From NCBI RefSeq assembly GCF_022761035.1, contig NZ_JAKWJP010000007.1, forward strand, positions 1 to 64,000: 64,000 bases of DNA. Direction: 5' to 3'. A program made the translations under genes and the position numbers. Each line of letters begins with the position of its first letter. Position 1 is the first letter of the stretch. The stretch is from Microbacterium sp. SS28. GTDB lineage: Bacteria > Actinomycetota > Actinomycetes > Actinomycetales > Microbacteriaceae. This document shows positions 1 to 7,162 of this stretch, in pieces. Below the pieces are notes generated by a model. The model saw only the letters and a list, made by a program, of their open reading frames with translations. It did no database searches and was not told where the DNA came from.

Positions 1-42
1 TTCAAGGAAGCGAGCAGGATCGATACTGGGTACGACGGTCAT
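1..42 (-). CDS. Truncated CDS start, probable IS256-family transposase
   Basis: Only the first 14 codons lie in the window (MTVVPSIDPARFLE), reading off the left edge. The start is supported by a purine-rich GAAAGGAAC sequence about 6-14 nt upstream of the ATG on the minus strand. The N-terminus resembles my recollection of actinobacterial IS256-family transposases, which often begin with a short M-T-V-V-x-S-I-D-P-A-x-F-L stretch. Fourteen residues are too few to prove the family. The neighbouring repeat-rich, gene-free DNA fits the edge of a mobile element. It could instead be any gene with this start. Confidence 0.45.
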   Translation of the reverse strand, partial: MTVVPSIDPARFLE

Positions 43-150
43 CGTCGTGGTTCCTTTCGAGAGAGATGTAGGAGTTTCCTCGAAGGATCACGCGGTGACC
101 GTCGCCATTCACAGCGACACGCTCACCGAGCTACCGATACACCACTCTGA
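1..150 (-). mobile_element. Possible end of an IS256-like insertion sequence
   Basis: This is the edge of a possible insertion sequence whose transposase start is at 42-40 on the minus strand. The stretch around 132-150, which reads CAGAGTGGTGTATCGGTA on the minus strand, lies where the outer inverted repeat of such an element would be expected. The partner end is outside the window, so neither the inverted repeat nor a target duplication can be checked here. The boundary is a guess. Confidence 0.3.
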
Positions 151-161
151 CGGACGCAACC

Positions 162-360
162 GAGCACCTGCCGCCTCCGCAGGCCTCACCCGGCGCGAAT
201 TCACCCCACGGGCGATGGCCCCGGTGATTCGGGGTGAGCACCTGCCGCCTCCGCAGGCCTCACCCGGCACGAGCTCACCCCACGCGCCTTGGCCCCGGCG
301 CTTCGGGGTGAACACCTGCCGCCTCCGCACGCCTCACCCGGCACCAGCTCACCCCACGCG
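162..360. repeat. 74-bp direct repeat, 2.7 copies
   Basis: Copies run 162-235, 236-309 and 310-360 (partial). Each begins GAGCACCTGCCGCCTCCGCA or a close variant. Each full copy carries an internal inverted pair, TCACCCC with GGGGTGA, which could fold as a hairpin. No convincing gene lies in this stretch: the short open frames across it are made of the repeats themselves. It sits between the putative IS edge and an 18-bp tandem array. Confidence 0.8.
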
Positions 361-363
361 GAC

Positions 364-489
364 CAGACGGATGCCGCGCGCCAGACGGATGCCGCGCGCC
401 AGACGGATGCCGCGCGTCAGACGGATGCCGCGCACCAGACGGATGCCGCGCACCAGACGGATGCCGCGCGCCAGACGGATGCCGCGCGT
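364..489. repeat. 18-bp tandem repeat, seven copies
   Basis: Seven head-to-tail copies of CAGACGGATGCCGCGCGC start at 364, 382, 400, 418, 436, 454 and 472. They differ only in the last two or three bases (GC, GT or AC). An eighth unit starts at 490 (CAGACG) but diverges inside the acyl-CoA dehydrogenase gene, so the array abuts that gene's stop codon. There are no spacers, so it is not a CRISPR. The core GGATGCCGC is the same nonamer that recurs throughout the window. Confidence 0.93.
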
Positions 490-1721
490 CAGACGAAGGC
501 GCTCATCCCCGTGATGTCGCGGCCGATCAGAAGGGCCTGGATCGACTCCGTGCCCTCGTAGGTGTGGATCGCCTCGATGTCGGCCATGTGCTGCATGACG
601 CGGTTCTCGAGCAGGATGCCGTTGCCGCCCAGGAGGTCGCGGGCCGTGGCGGCGATCCTCCGCGCGGCGCGCGTGTTGTGGTACTTCGCGAGCGACGCCT
701 GCGTGGGGCGCAGGCCGCCGGACAGCTCGAGGTCGGCGAGGTGGCGGCAGTACAGCTGCATGCCCGTGAGCTCCTCGAGCATCTGCGCGAGGCGCTCCTG
801 CACCATCTGGAACTTCGCGAGCGGCTTGCCGAACTGCGTCCGCTGCTGTGCGTACGTCAGGGCCGCCTCGTAGCAGGCTGTCGCGTGCCCGAGTGCCGAC
901 CACGCGACGCCCGAGCGGGTCGAGTAGAGCACGGTCGAGGCATCCTTGAACGACGTCGCGCCCGGAAGCACGGCGTCGGCGGCCACGCGCACGTCGTCGA
1001 GGACGATGTGGGCCTGATGGATGCCGCGCAGCGACGCCTTGCCGGTGATGACCGTGCCTGTGTAGCCGGCGCGCTCCTGCTCCACGAGGAAGCAGCGCAC
1101 GCGCTCGTGGTCGGGCGAGCCGGGGGAGTCCACGCGCGCCCAGACGAACGTGACGCCGCCCGAGGCGCCGTTGCCGATCCACTTCTTCGCACCGTTCAGG
1201 ACCCACTTCAGGCCGTCGCGCCGCGCGGTCGTCTCGAGCGACACGGAGTCCGAGCCGTGGTCGGGCTCCGTCAGGGCGAAGGCAGCCGGCACCTCGAGGC
1301 GCGCGATGGGCTGCAGCCAGCGCTCCTGCTGCTCGGGGCTGCCGAAGAGGGCGAGCGTGCGCAGGGCGAGCCCGCCCTGCACCGCGATGACGGTGCCGAG
1401 CGAGCCGTCGCCGCGCGAGATCTCCATGTTGACGAGGCCCGCTGCGAGAGGGGAGAAGTGCGTGAGGGACGGATGCTCGATCCCGTCGTTCAGCAGGTCG
1501 AGCTCGCCCAGCCGCTGCGCGAGGTCGAGCGGGTACTCCGCGCGATCCCAGGCGTCCAGCATCCGGTCGCCGACCTCGTCGACGAACGACTGCGCGGTTT
1601 CCCAGACGGCACGGTCTGCCTCGGGGATGTCGGCGAACACGGCGTAGTAGTCGGTGCCGAGGCGACGGGTGACGTCGTAGCCCTCGGTGTTCTCGCCCGG
1701 GCGCGCGCGGAAGTCGGTCAT
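489..1721 (-). CDS. Acyl-CoA dehydrogenase, glutaryl-CoA dehydrogenase-like
   Basis: This is a 410-residue flavoenzyme of the acyl-CoA dehydrogenase family, which oxidises an acyl-CoA at the alpha-beta bond and passes electrons to ETF. Length and domain order are typical: helical N-terminus, a beta domain with the FALTEPDHGSD flavin-binding motif, and a C-terminal helical domain. The catalytic base should be the Glu in HTYEGTESIQ near residue 387; the surrounding YEGT...GRDITG pattern is closest to glutaryl-CoA dehydrogenases. The substrate is not certain. No other lysine or tryptophan degradation gene is adjacent. The start ATG lies 6 nt after a TAGAAT box, so the message is probably leaderless. 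The stop codon touches the 18-bp tandem array. Confidence 0.9.
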   Translation of the reverse strand: MTDFRARPGENTEGYDVTRRLGTDYYAVFADIPEADRAVWETAQSFVDEVGDRMLDAWDRAEYPLDLAQRLGELDLLNDGIEHPSLTHFSPLAAGLVNMEISRGDGSLGTVIAVQGGLALRTLALFGSPEQQERWLQPIARLEVPAAFALTEPDHGSDSVSLETTARRDGLKWVLNGAKKWIGNGASGGVTFVWARVDSPGSPDHERVRCFLVEQERAGYTGTVITGKASLRGIHQAHIVLDDVRVAADAVLPGATSFKDASTVLYSTRSGVAWSALGHATACYEAALTYAQQRTQFGKPLAKFQMVQERLAQMLEELTGMQLYCRHLADLELSGGLRPTQASLAKYHNTRAARRIAATARDLLGGNGILLENRVMQHMADIEAIHTYEGTESIQALLIGRDITGMSAFV

Positions 1722-1727
1722 GCCTCG

Positions 1728-1768
1728 ATTCTAATGGGACTGAATGTCACATGCGGTAGGACTCAGTC
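1728..1768 (-). promoter_or_regulatory. Promoter and possible operator of the acyl-CoA dehydrogenase gene
   Basis: On the minus strand TAGAAT (1733-1728) ends 6 nt before the ATG, placing transcription start at or next to the start codon. Just upstream, GACTGA (1738-1743) and TCAGTC (1763-1768) form an inverted pair 19 nt apart. A TetR-type repressor such as the one at 4623 could bind there. The -10 placement is seen directly; the operator role is inference. Confidence 0.45.
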
Positions 1769-1814
1769 TCACCGAGCAGACAGGGTGCCGGCGCCCGGCA
1801 CCCTCGTCGCGCTC

Positions 1815-4523
1815 TCAGGCGGCGAGCGCCCGCTTGGCGATGCGGCGTCGGCGGATGAGCTTCTCGACCTCCACGAAGAGCGGCACGACGAGTGCGAGGC
1901 CGATGGCGATGAGCCACTGCTGACCGGTGAGCGACGTCGTGAGGATGAGGTTCTGCATGAACGGGATCTCCACGGCGGCGACGGTCAGGGCGAGCGGGAT
2001 CGAGAGCCACTTGACGGCCGAGAGGATCGGCGCCGACAGGCCGTTCTCGGGGTCGCGACGCATCGCGAGGCCGCCGAGGATCGCACCGAACGCGGCCACG
2101 ACGAAGGTCATCGTCACGGGGAAGTTCGGTTCGGTGGGGCTGAGGTCCTCGGGGTAGAGCAGCAGCGGGATGAGGGTCATGAGGAACAGCAGGCCGCCGT
2201 AGACGAACCACAGGATGACGGCTCCGCCGTTGGCGATGGTCTTCTTCGGGTCGCGCGGGGGCTTCTGCATGATGCCGTCCGGCACGGGATCCTGCAGGAT
2301 CACGATCACCGGGAAGATCGACACGAAGAAGTTCAGGAACAGGATCATGATCGGCTGCAGGGGCACGCCGCTGTTGATGTCGAACAGGCTCGCGACGAGG
2401 AAGAGCAGCACGAGCGAGAAGAGCTGCGACATCTGGTAGCGGACGTAGCTGACGATCTTGTCGTAGATCGCGCGGCCGAGGCGCACCGCGGTGACGAGAG
2501 TGCCGAAGTTGTCGTCGACGAGGATCATCTTGCCCGCCTGCTTCGTCACCTCACTGCCCGAACCCATCGCGACGCCGATGTCGGCCTGCTTGAGCGCGGC
2601 GGCGTCGTTGACGGCGTCCCCGGTCATCGCGACGACATCGCCGGTCTCCTGCATGAGGCGCGCGAGGCGCAGCTTGTCTTCCGGCGTGACGCGTCCGAAG
2701 ACGTGCAGCTCGGGGAGCTTCGCCTTGAGCTCGTCGTCGCTCATGGCCTGGATCTCGGCGCCGCTCGCGGCACCCGTCCCGAGGCCGAGCTTGGCGCCGA
2801 TCGCCGCCGCCGTGATGGCGTGATCGCCCGTGATCATGCGCACCTCGATGCCCGCCTCGCGCGCGATGCGCACGGCTTCCTTCGAGGAGGGGCGCAGCGG
2901 GTCGATGATGCCGACGAGTCCCGCGAGGGTCAGGTCCTTCACCTCGGCCATCGGGTCGGCGGGGATCGCCGTGCCGGGCTCGAAGCGGCGGAACGCGAAG
3001 GCGAGCACGCGCAGGCCCTGCTCCGAGAGGCTGCGGTTGGCGTCGAGGACGGCCTGGCGCTGCGTCTCGATCGGCACCGGACCGTCGGCGGTGAGCACCG
3101 TCGCGCAGCGCTCGAGGACGACATCCGGTCCGCCCTTGACGAGTTCGATGAGCTGGACGGCGCCGTCCCGCGGGACCTCGTGGAAGGTCGCCATGAACTT
3201 GTACTCGGAGTCGAAGGGCACCTCGGCCGCACGCGGGAACTTGGCCCGCGTGAGCTCGGCATCGGCGCCCATCTTGGCGGCGAGCACGACCAGCGCGGCC
3301 TCGGTCGGGTCGCCGATGACGACGCCGTCGTCCGACACCGTCGCGTCGCTGCACAGCGTCAGCCCGAGTGCGAGAGTCGTGAAGTCGGGGTTCGGCGTGC
3401 CGGCGACGCGGCGGATCTCGCCCGACTTCTCGTAGCCGCTGCCGGCGACCGAGAACCACTCGCCCGCGAGGTAGAGCGACTCGACCGTCATCTCGTTCAT
3501 CGTGAGCGTGCCGGTCTTGTCGGAGTTGATGGCGCTCGTCGCGCCGAGCGTCTCGACGTCGGTGAGGTTCTTGACGACCGCGTTGTGCTCGGCGAGCTGC
3601 CGCGAGCCGAACGACAGCATCGCCTGCACGAAGGAGGGCATGCCGGTCGGGATGGCCGAGATCGCCATCGAGATGCCGAGCAGGATCACCGAGGTGATCT
3701 CCTGGCCGCGCACGAGGCCCGTGATGACGATGATCGCGACGGCTCCCCACGCGATCCAGCCGAGCACGCCCGTGAGCGAGTCGAGCTCGCGCTGCAGCGG
3801 CGACTTGGCGGGCTTGACCGCCGAGAGCATCGACGCGATCTGACCCATCTGGGTCTGCAGGCCCGTGTCGGTCACGACGACGGTCGCGGTCCCGCGGGTC
3901 ACCTGCGTGTTCTGGAACACCATGTTGGCGCGGTCGCCGAGGGTCGTCTCGGGGTCGGCGAGCGTCTCGGCATCCTTCGGGATCGGCGCGCTCTCGCCCG
4001 TGAGTGCCGCTTCCTGCGTCTCGAGGGTCGCCGAGCGCAGGATGCGACCGTCGGCCGGGACGATCTCGCCCGCCTCCAACACGACGATGTCGCCGGGGAC
4101 GAGCGTCGCGGCCTCGACCTGCACGAGCGCGCCGTCGCGGATGACTCGCGCCTGCGGGATCTGCATCTTGGAGAGTGCGTCGACGGACGCCTTGGCCTTG
4201 AGCTCCTGGCGGGCGCCCATGACGACGTTGAGGATCACGAGCACGCCGACGAGGATGCCGACGCTCACCTGGCCGATGAAGAGGCTGATGACCGCGACGG
4301 CGATGAGCATGACGTTCATCGGGTCGATGACCTGCGACCAGGCGACCTGCCAGATCGAGGGCGAGGGCTCGGCGGGGATCGAGTTGGGCCCGTGCGCGGC
4401 GAGGCGCTTGCTCGCCTCGGCCTGCGTCAGTCCGCGTTCCCGGTCGGTGTCGAGGGAGGAGGTGACGGCGGCGGCGTCCTGGGCGAACCAGGGGGCTGCG
4501 GGCGAGGCGTCCACGGTGCTCAT
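1815..4523 (-). CDS. P-type cation-transporting ATPase with atypical ion-site motifs
   Basis: This is a 902-residue P-type ATPase, an inner-membrane pump energised by aspartyl phosphorylation. The actuator TGES motif is at about 175-178, the phosphorylated Asp at 335 in DKTGTL, and the hinge motif appears as TGDAVNDAAALKQADIG. The layout is that of P2 (Ca2+/Na+,K+-type) pumps, with an N-terminal cation-ATPase domain and a C-terminal membrane bundle. What is odd is the membrane core. The M4 PEGLP motif is PTGMP at 292-296. M5 reads YQMSQLFSLVLLF, without the usual Asn/Glu. M6 reads NFFVSIFPVIV, without the usual TDG. The carboxylates that bind Ca2+ in SERCA-type pumps are therefore absent, and the transported ion cannot be named. 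A TAGGTT box ends 6 nt before the ATG. Confidence 0.88.
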   Translation of the reverse strand: MSTVDASPAAPWFAQDAAAVTSSLDTDRERGLTQAEASKRLAAHGPNSIPAEPSPSIWQVAWSQVIDPMNVMLIAVAVISLFIGQVSVGILVGVLVILNVVMGARQELKAKASVDALSKMQIPQARVIRDGALVQVEAATLVPGDIVVLEAGEIVPADGRILRSATLETQEAALTGESAPIPKDAETLADPETTLGDRANMVFQNTQVTRGTATVVVTDTGLQTQMGQIASMLSAVKPAKSPLQRELDSLTGVLGWIAWGAVAIIVITGLVRGQEITSVILLGISMAISAIPTGMPSFVQAMLSFGSRQLAEHNAVVKNLTDVETLGATSAINSDKTGTLTMNEMTVESLYLAGEWFSVAGSGYEKSGEIRRVAGTPNPDFTTLALGLTLCSDATVSDDGVVIGDPTEAALVVLAAKMGADAELTRAKFPRAAEVPFDSEYKFMATFHEVPRDGAVQLIELVKGGPDVVLERCATVLTADGPVPIETQRQAVLDANRSLSEQGLRVLAFAFRRFEPGTAIPADPMAEVKDLTLAGLVGIIDPLRPSSKEAVRIAREAGIEVRMITGDHAITAAAIGAKLGLGTGAASGAEIQAMSDDELKAKLPELHVFGRVTPEDKLRLARLMQETGDVVAMTGDAVNDAAALKQADIGVAMGSGSEVTKQAGKMILVDDNFGTLVTAVRLGRAIYDKIVSYVRYQMSQLFSLVLLFLVASLFDINSGVPLQPIMILFLNFFVSIFPVIVILQDPVPDGIMQKPPRDPKKTIANGGAVILWFVYGGLLFLMTLIPLLLYPEDLSPTEPNFPVTMTFVVAAFGAILGGLAMRRDPENGLSAPILSAVKWLSIPLALTVAAVEIPFMQNLILTTSLTGQQWLIAIGLALVVPLFVEVEKLIRRRRIAKRALAA

Positions 4524-4529
4524 GGCTCG

Positions 4530-4535
4530 AACCTA
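4530..4535 (-). promoter_or_regulatory. -10 box, leaderless start of the P-type ATPase gene
   Basis: TAGGTT on the minus strand is separated from the ATG at 4523 by six bases (4524-4529). It fits the TANNNT pattern seen at many other starts in this window. No convincing -35 hexamer is visible. Confidence 0.4.
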
Positions 4536-4622
4536 CTCTGCGCTCCGAGCGCCCGGGCGGGAATCAGCCACGGTGGGTGAGGCGCCGCCCGGCGCGCGCG
4601 GTGAGGCGTTCGAAGGACGCGC

Positions 4623-5294
4623 TCAGGCGAGGTGCTCGCCGAGCCGCCGCGCGATCTCGGCCTTCGGCATGCGGCGCGGGAAGACTGCGACGACGAGGTC
4701 GTCGGGAGCGGCATCCGTCCCCTCGGGGGCCACCCCGAACCGGCGCATCGCCTCGTCGAGCGCGCGGCGCAGCTCGGCCACGGGCACACGCTTGGTGCTG
4801 CGCAGAAGCTGGCGCAGGACATGGTTGTGGATCGCCGTCACGACCGCGGCGAAGCCGACGGCGTCGATCGGGTCGATACCGGGGAGCGACTCGCGCAGGT
4901 ACTCGTCGAAGAGCCGCTCGTACCGGAACACCGTGACGATCTCGCGCTCGCGCAGGGCCGGCACGCCGCGCACGATCGCATAGCGACGTCGCGCGAGCTC
5001 GGGGTCCGCCGTGAACTGGCGGAAGACGCGGATGGATGCTTCGCACACGGCCGCCCACGGGTTCTCGTGCGGCTGGGCGAGGTAGGCCCGCAGCCCCTCG
5101 AGGATGAGCTCGTGGTCGGCGAAGACGACGTCGTCCTTGCCGCCGAACTGGCGGAAGAAGGTCGAGCGCGAGATGCCCGCGGCCTGCGCGATCTGCTCGA
5201 CGGATGTCGCCTCGAACCCCTGCTCGGCGAACAGGTCCAGCGCGGCGGCGACCACCGCGTGTTGCGCAGTCGGAATGGAGGCGGTGTCGCTCAT
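4623..5294 (-). CDS. TetR-family transcriptional regulator
   Basis: This is a 223-residue TetR repressor. The N-terminal helix-turn-helix is at about residues 12-55, including QIAQAAGISRSTFFRQFGG, which is characteristic of the family. The rest is the helical ligand-binding domain, too variable to name an inducer. It is the first of three minus-strand genes, upstream of the P-type ATPase and the acyl-CoA dehydrogenase, and is a candidate regulator of either. An inverted pair in front of the dehydrogenase gene is a possible target. A TAGGCT box lies 6 nt before its ATG. Confidence 0.92.
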   Translation of the reverse strand: MSDTASIPTAQHAVVAAALDLFAEQGFEATSVEQIAQAAGISRSTFFRQFGGKDDVVFADHELILEGLRAYLAQPHENPWAAVCEASIRVFRQFTADPELARRRYAIVRGVPALREREIVTVFRYERLFDEYLRESLPGIDPIDAVGFAAVVTAIHNHVLRQLLRSTKRVPVAELRRALDEAMRRFGVAPEGTDAAPDDLVVAVFPRRMPKAEIARRLGEHLA

Positions 5295-5300
5295 GTGCAG

Positions 5301-5306
5301 AGCCTA
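5301..5306 (-). promoter_or_regulatory. -10 box, leaderless start of the TetR gene
   Basis: TAGGCT on the minus strand lies six bases before the ATG at 5294. There is no Shine-Dalgarno-like sequence between them. Confidence 0.4.
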
Positions 5307-5341
5307 ATGCGCGCCTGCGTTCGCGCACGGGGAGGCGGCCC

Positions 5342-5347
5342 TATCCT
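5342..5347 (+). promoter_or_regulatory. -10 box, leaderless start of the beta-propeller gene
   Basis: TATCCT ends six bases before the ATG at 5354 (spacer GACGGC). The start chosen for the downstream gene relies partly on this spacing. It is on the opposite strand to the TetR promoter about 40 bp away, so this is a divergent promoter pair. Confidence 0.45.
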
Positions 5348-5353
5348 GACGGC

Positions 5354-7162
5354 ATGCCGGGGGCGGGGCAGGTCTCGCGGCGGCGTCGTCGGCGCATCGT
5401 CCCGGCCGCCGTCCTCTGCGGAGTGGTCGCGGTCGGCACGCTCGCCCTCGTCGCGGCGACGGATGTGCGCGCGTCGACGGCAGGGGGTGCGGCGGCGGCC
5501 TTCACCCCCCGTGATGGCACGGCCGGGTGGTCGCAGATGCCCGGGGGAGTCGCGCAGCATGAGCATCGGCGCGCGCCGGGCCTTTCCGCGCTGTTCGCGC
5601 TGCCCGAGACCGCGTACGAGATCGCCGTCGGCGGCTATCCCGCCGATGCCGTGTCCGTCCCGCACTGGGGGGTGTATTCGGGGCCCGAGGCGGGGCGCGC
5701 CGGCGGCATTCCGCGAGAGCTGTTCAGCGTCGGCGGAGACGGGATCCGCCAGATCGCCGCCATCGGCTTCCCCACCGATTCCGTCTTCGTGCCGGGACTG
5801 CTCGTGCTGCCCGCCGACGTCGAGCGCGGAGCGGAGTGGTCGAGCGAGGGCGACAGCGTCTGGGCCGGACTGGGCGCCGACGGCATGCCGTTCTCGGCCC
5901 TGTACGCGTACTCCGCCGACTCCACCGCGCGCGAACCCGAAGACCCCGCGCTCGCCCCATACGCCGAGGACGGATGCCTCGAGACGGCGTCCACCCTGAC
6001 ACTCACCCCTGACGAGGGCGACGACCTCATCTACCGTCAGACGTCCCTGTGGTGCCCCGGCGAGGGGGTCGTCGCGAGCACGGGAGCCGTCGACGGGTTC
6101 GAGCCCGTCACGATCTCGCACGCAGAAGAGCCCCACGTGGCCATCCAGCTCGGCGGACGGGTGCCGTCGTGGCAGCATCCGGAGCACTGGGATGCCGCCC
6201 CCGTCGCGGCGCGTCTGGCCGACTCCGTGTGGGGTGACACGGCCTTCACGACGACGCCCGCCCTGAACCCGGTGATGGTCGGATCGCGTCTGGCGGTGGC
6301 CGATGCGAACTCGGCCGACCTGAACCTGTTCGAAGAGGACGCGCAGGGCCTGTTCGTCGCTCGGATGCTGGGGCCCGGCGGCGACGTCACAGCGATGGGG
6401 TCGCAGGGCGAGGTGCTCATCGTGGCGACATCACGGCGCGACCTCATCGCCTACACGGCGCGCGGCGATCGCGTCTGGACGCGCTCGACGCCGGACCTCG
6501 TCGTCACCGCCCCGCTCGCCGGCGGCGCGAACTGCTTCGTGGTCGCCGGGCTCGACGGCAGCGTGCGCCTCGTGGACGCGGCCACGGGGGAGGACCGCTG
6601 GGTGGCCGACGTGTCCGCGGACGGGCTCGAGACGCTCGCGGTGTCGGGGTCCCTCGCGGTGGCCGGCGACAGGGTCGGCAGCCTCGCGGCCGTCGACCTG
6701 ACGGACGGCTCCGTCGTCTGGACCGGAGCCGACGACTGGAAGGCCGACGCCCTCGCCGCCGATGCCGAGTCGATCTTCGTCGCCCGCGACGACGGCATCG
6801 AGCGCCTCGATCCCGTCACCGGCGCGACCCTGTGGAAGACCGGGGTGGGCACGGGCCTGGACGACCTCGCGATCGTGGGCGACCTCGTCGTCGCGCAGAC
6901 CTGGGAGGACCTCGTGGCGATGAGCGCGGAGGACGGCGGGATCCGCTGGCGGGCGCCGCGGGCGACCGCGATGACGAGCGACGGCACCTCGCTCGTCGCC
7001 GCCGGCGGGTCGAGCATCCGTCTGATCGGCTCGGACGGCACGGATGCCGCGACCTGGCCCGTCCCGGCCGAATCGCTCGGCTCGTACCGCTACCTCACCG
7101 CCGCGACCAACGCCGTGTGGATGCTCGACGGCAAGGCCGGGATCGTGAAGGTGGGGCGGTGA
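5354..7162 (+). CDS. Membrane-anchored PQQ-like beta-propeller protein
   Basis: This is a 602-residue protein with a basic N-terminus (SRRRRRRI) followed by one hydrophobic segment at about 15-36. That suggests a membrane anchor or uncleaved signal, with the rest outside. Residues from about 340 on contain repeated units of the kind D-x-x-G-x-x-x-W (for example VDLTDGSVVWTG and LDPVTGATLWKTG), the pattern of PQQ-binding-like propeller blades. The N-terminal 300 residues are not recognised. No catalytic residues can be assigned, so a scaffold or sensor role is as likely as an enzyme. The stop overlaps the GTG of the next gene by three bases, so the two are translationally coupled. An upstream in-frame extension to 5204 is rejected because it runs back into the TetR gene. 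Confidence 0.75.
   Translation: MPGAGQVSRRRRRRIVPAAVLCGVVAVGTLALVAATDVRASTAGGAAAAFTPRDGTAGWSQMPGGVAQHEHRRAPGLSALFALPETAYEIAVGGYPADAVSVPHWGVYSGPEAGRAGGIPRELFSVGGDGIRQIAAIGFPTDSVFVPGLLVLPADVERGAEWSSEGDSVWAGLGADGMPFSALYAYSADSTAREPEDPALAPYAEDGCLETASTLTLTPDEGDDLIYRQTSLWCPGEGVVASTGAVDGFEPVTISHAEEPHVAIQLGGRVPSWQHPEHWDAAPVAARLADSVWGDTAFTTTPALNPVMVGSRLAVADANSADLNLFEEDAQGLFVARMLGPGGDVTAMGSQGEVLIVATSRRDLIAYTARGDRVWTRSTPDLVVTAPLAGGANCFVVAGLDGSVRLVDAATGEDRWVADVSADGLETLAVSGSLAVAGDRVGSLAAVDLTDGSVVWTGADDWKADALAADAESIFVARDDGIERLDPVTGATLWKTGVGTGLDDLAIVGDLVVAQTWEDLVAMSAEDGGIRWRAPRATAMTSDGTSLVAAGGSSIRLIGSDGTDAATWPVPAESLGSYRYLTAATNAVWMLDGKAGIVKVGR

Noticed and set aside
364..489. Possible CRISPR array
   Set aside because: The 18-bp units are directly adjacent with no spacers, and no cas genes are present.
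47..514. Short plus-strand frames encoding RRMPRA- or QTDAAR-type repeats
   Set aside because: They arise because the 18-bp repeat is a multiple of three. There is no ribosome-binding site and no family resemblance.
564..4580. A 1338-codon open frame on the plus strand
   Set aside because: It is antisense to the acyl-CoA dehydrogenase and P-type ATPase genes, which have strong family motifs. Its composition is the Arg/Glu/Asp/Ala-rich type produced by mirror frames in GC-rich DNA.
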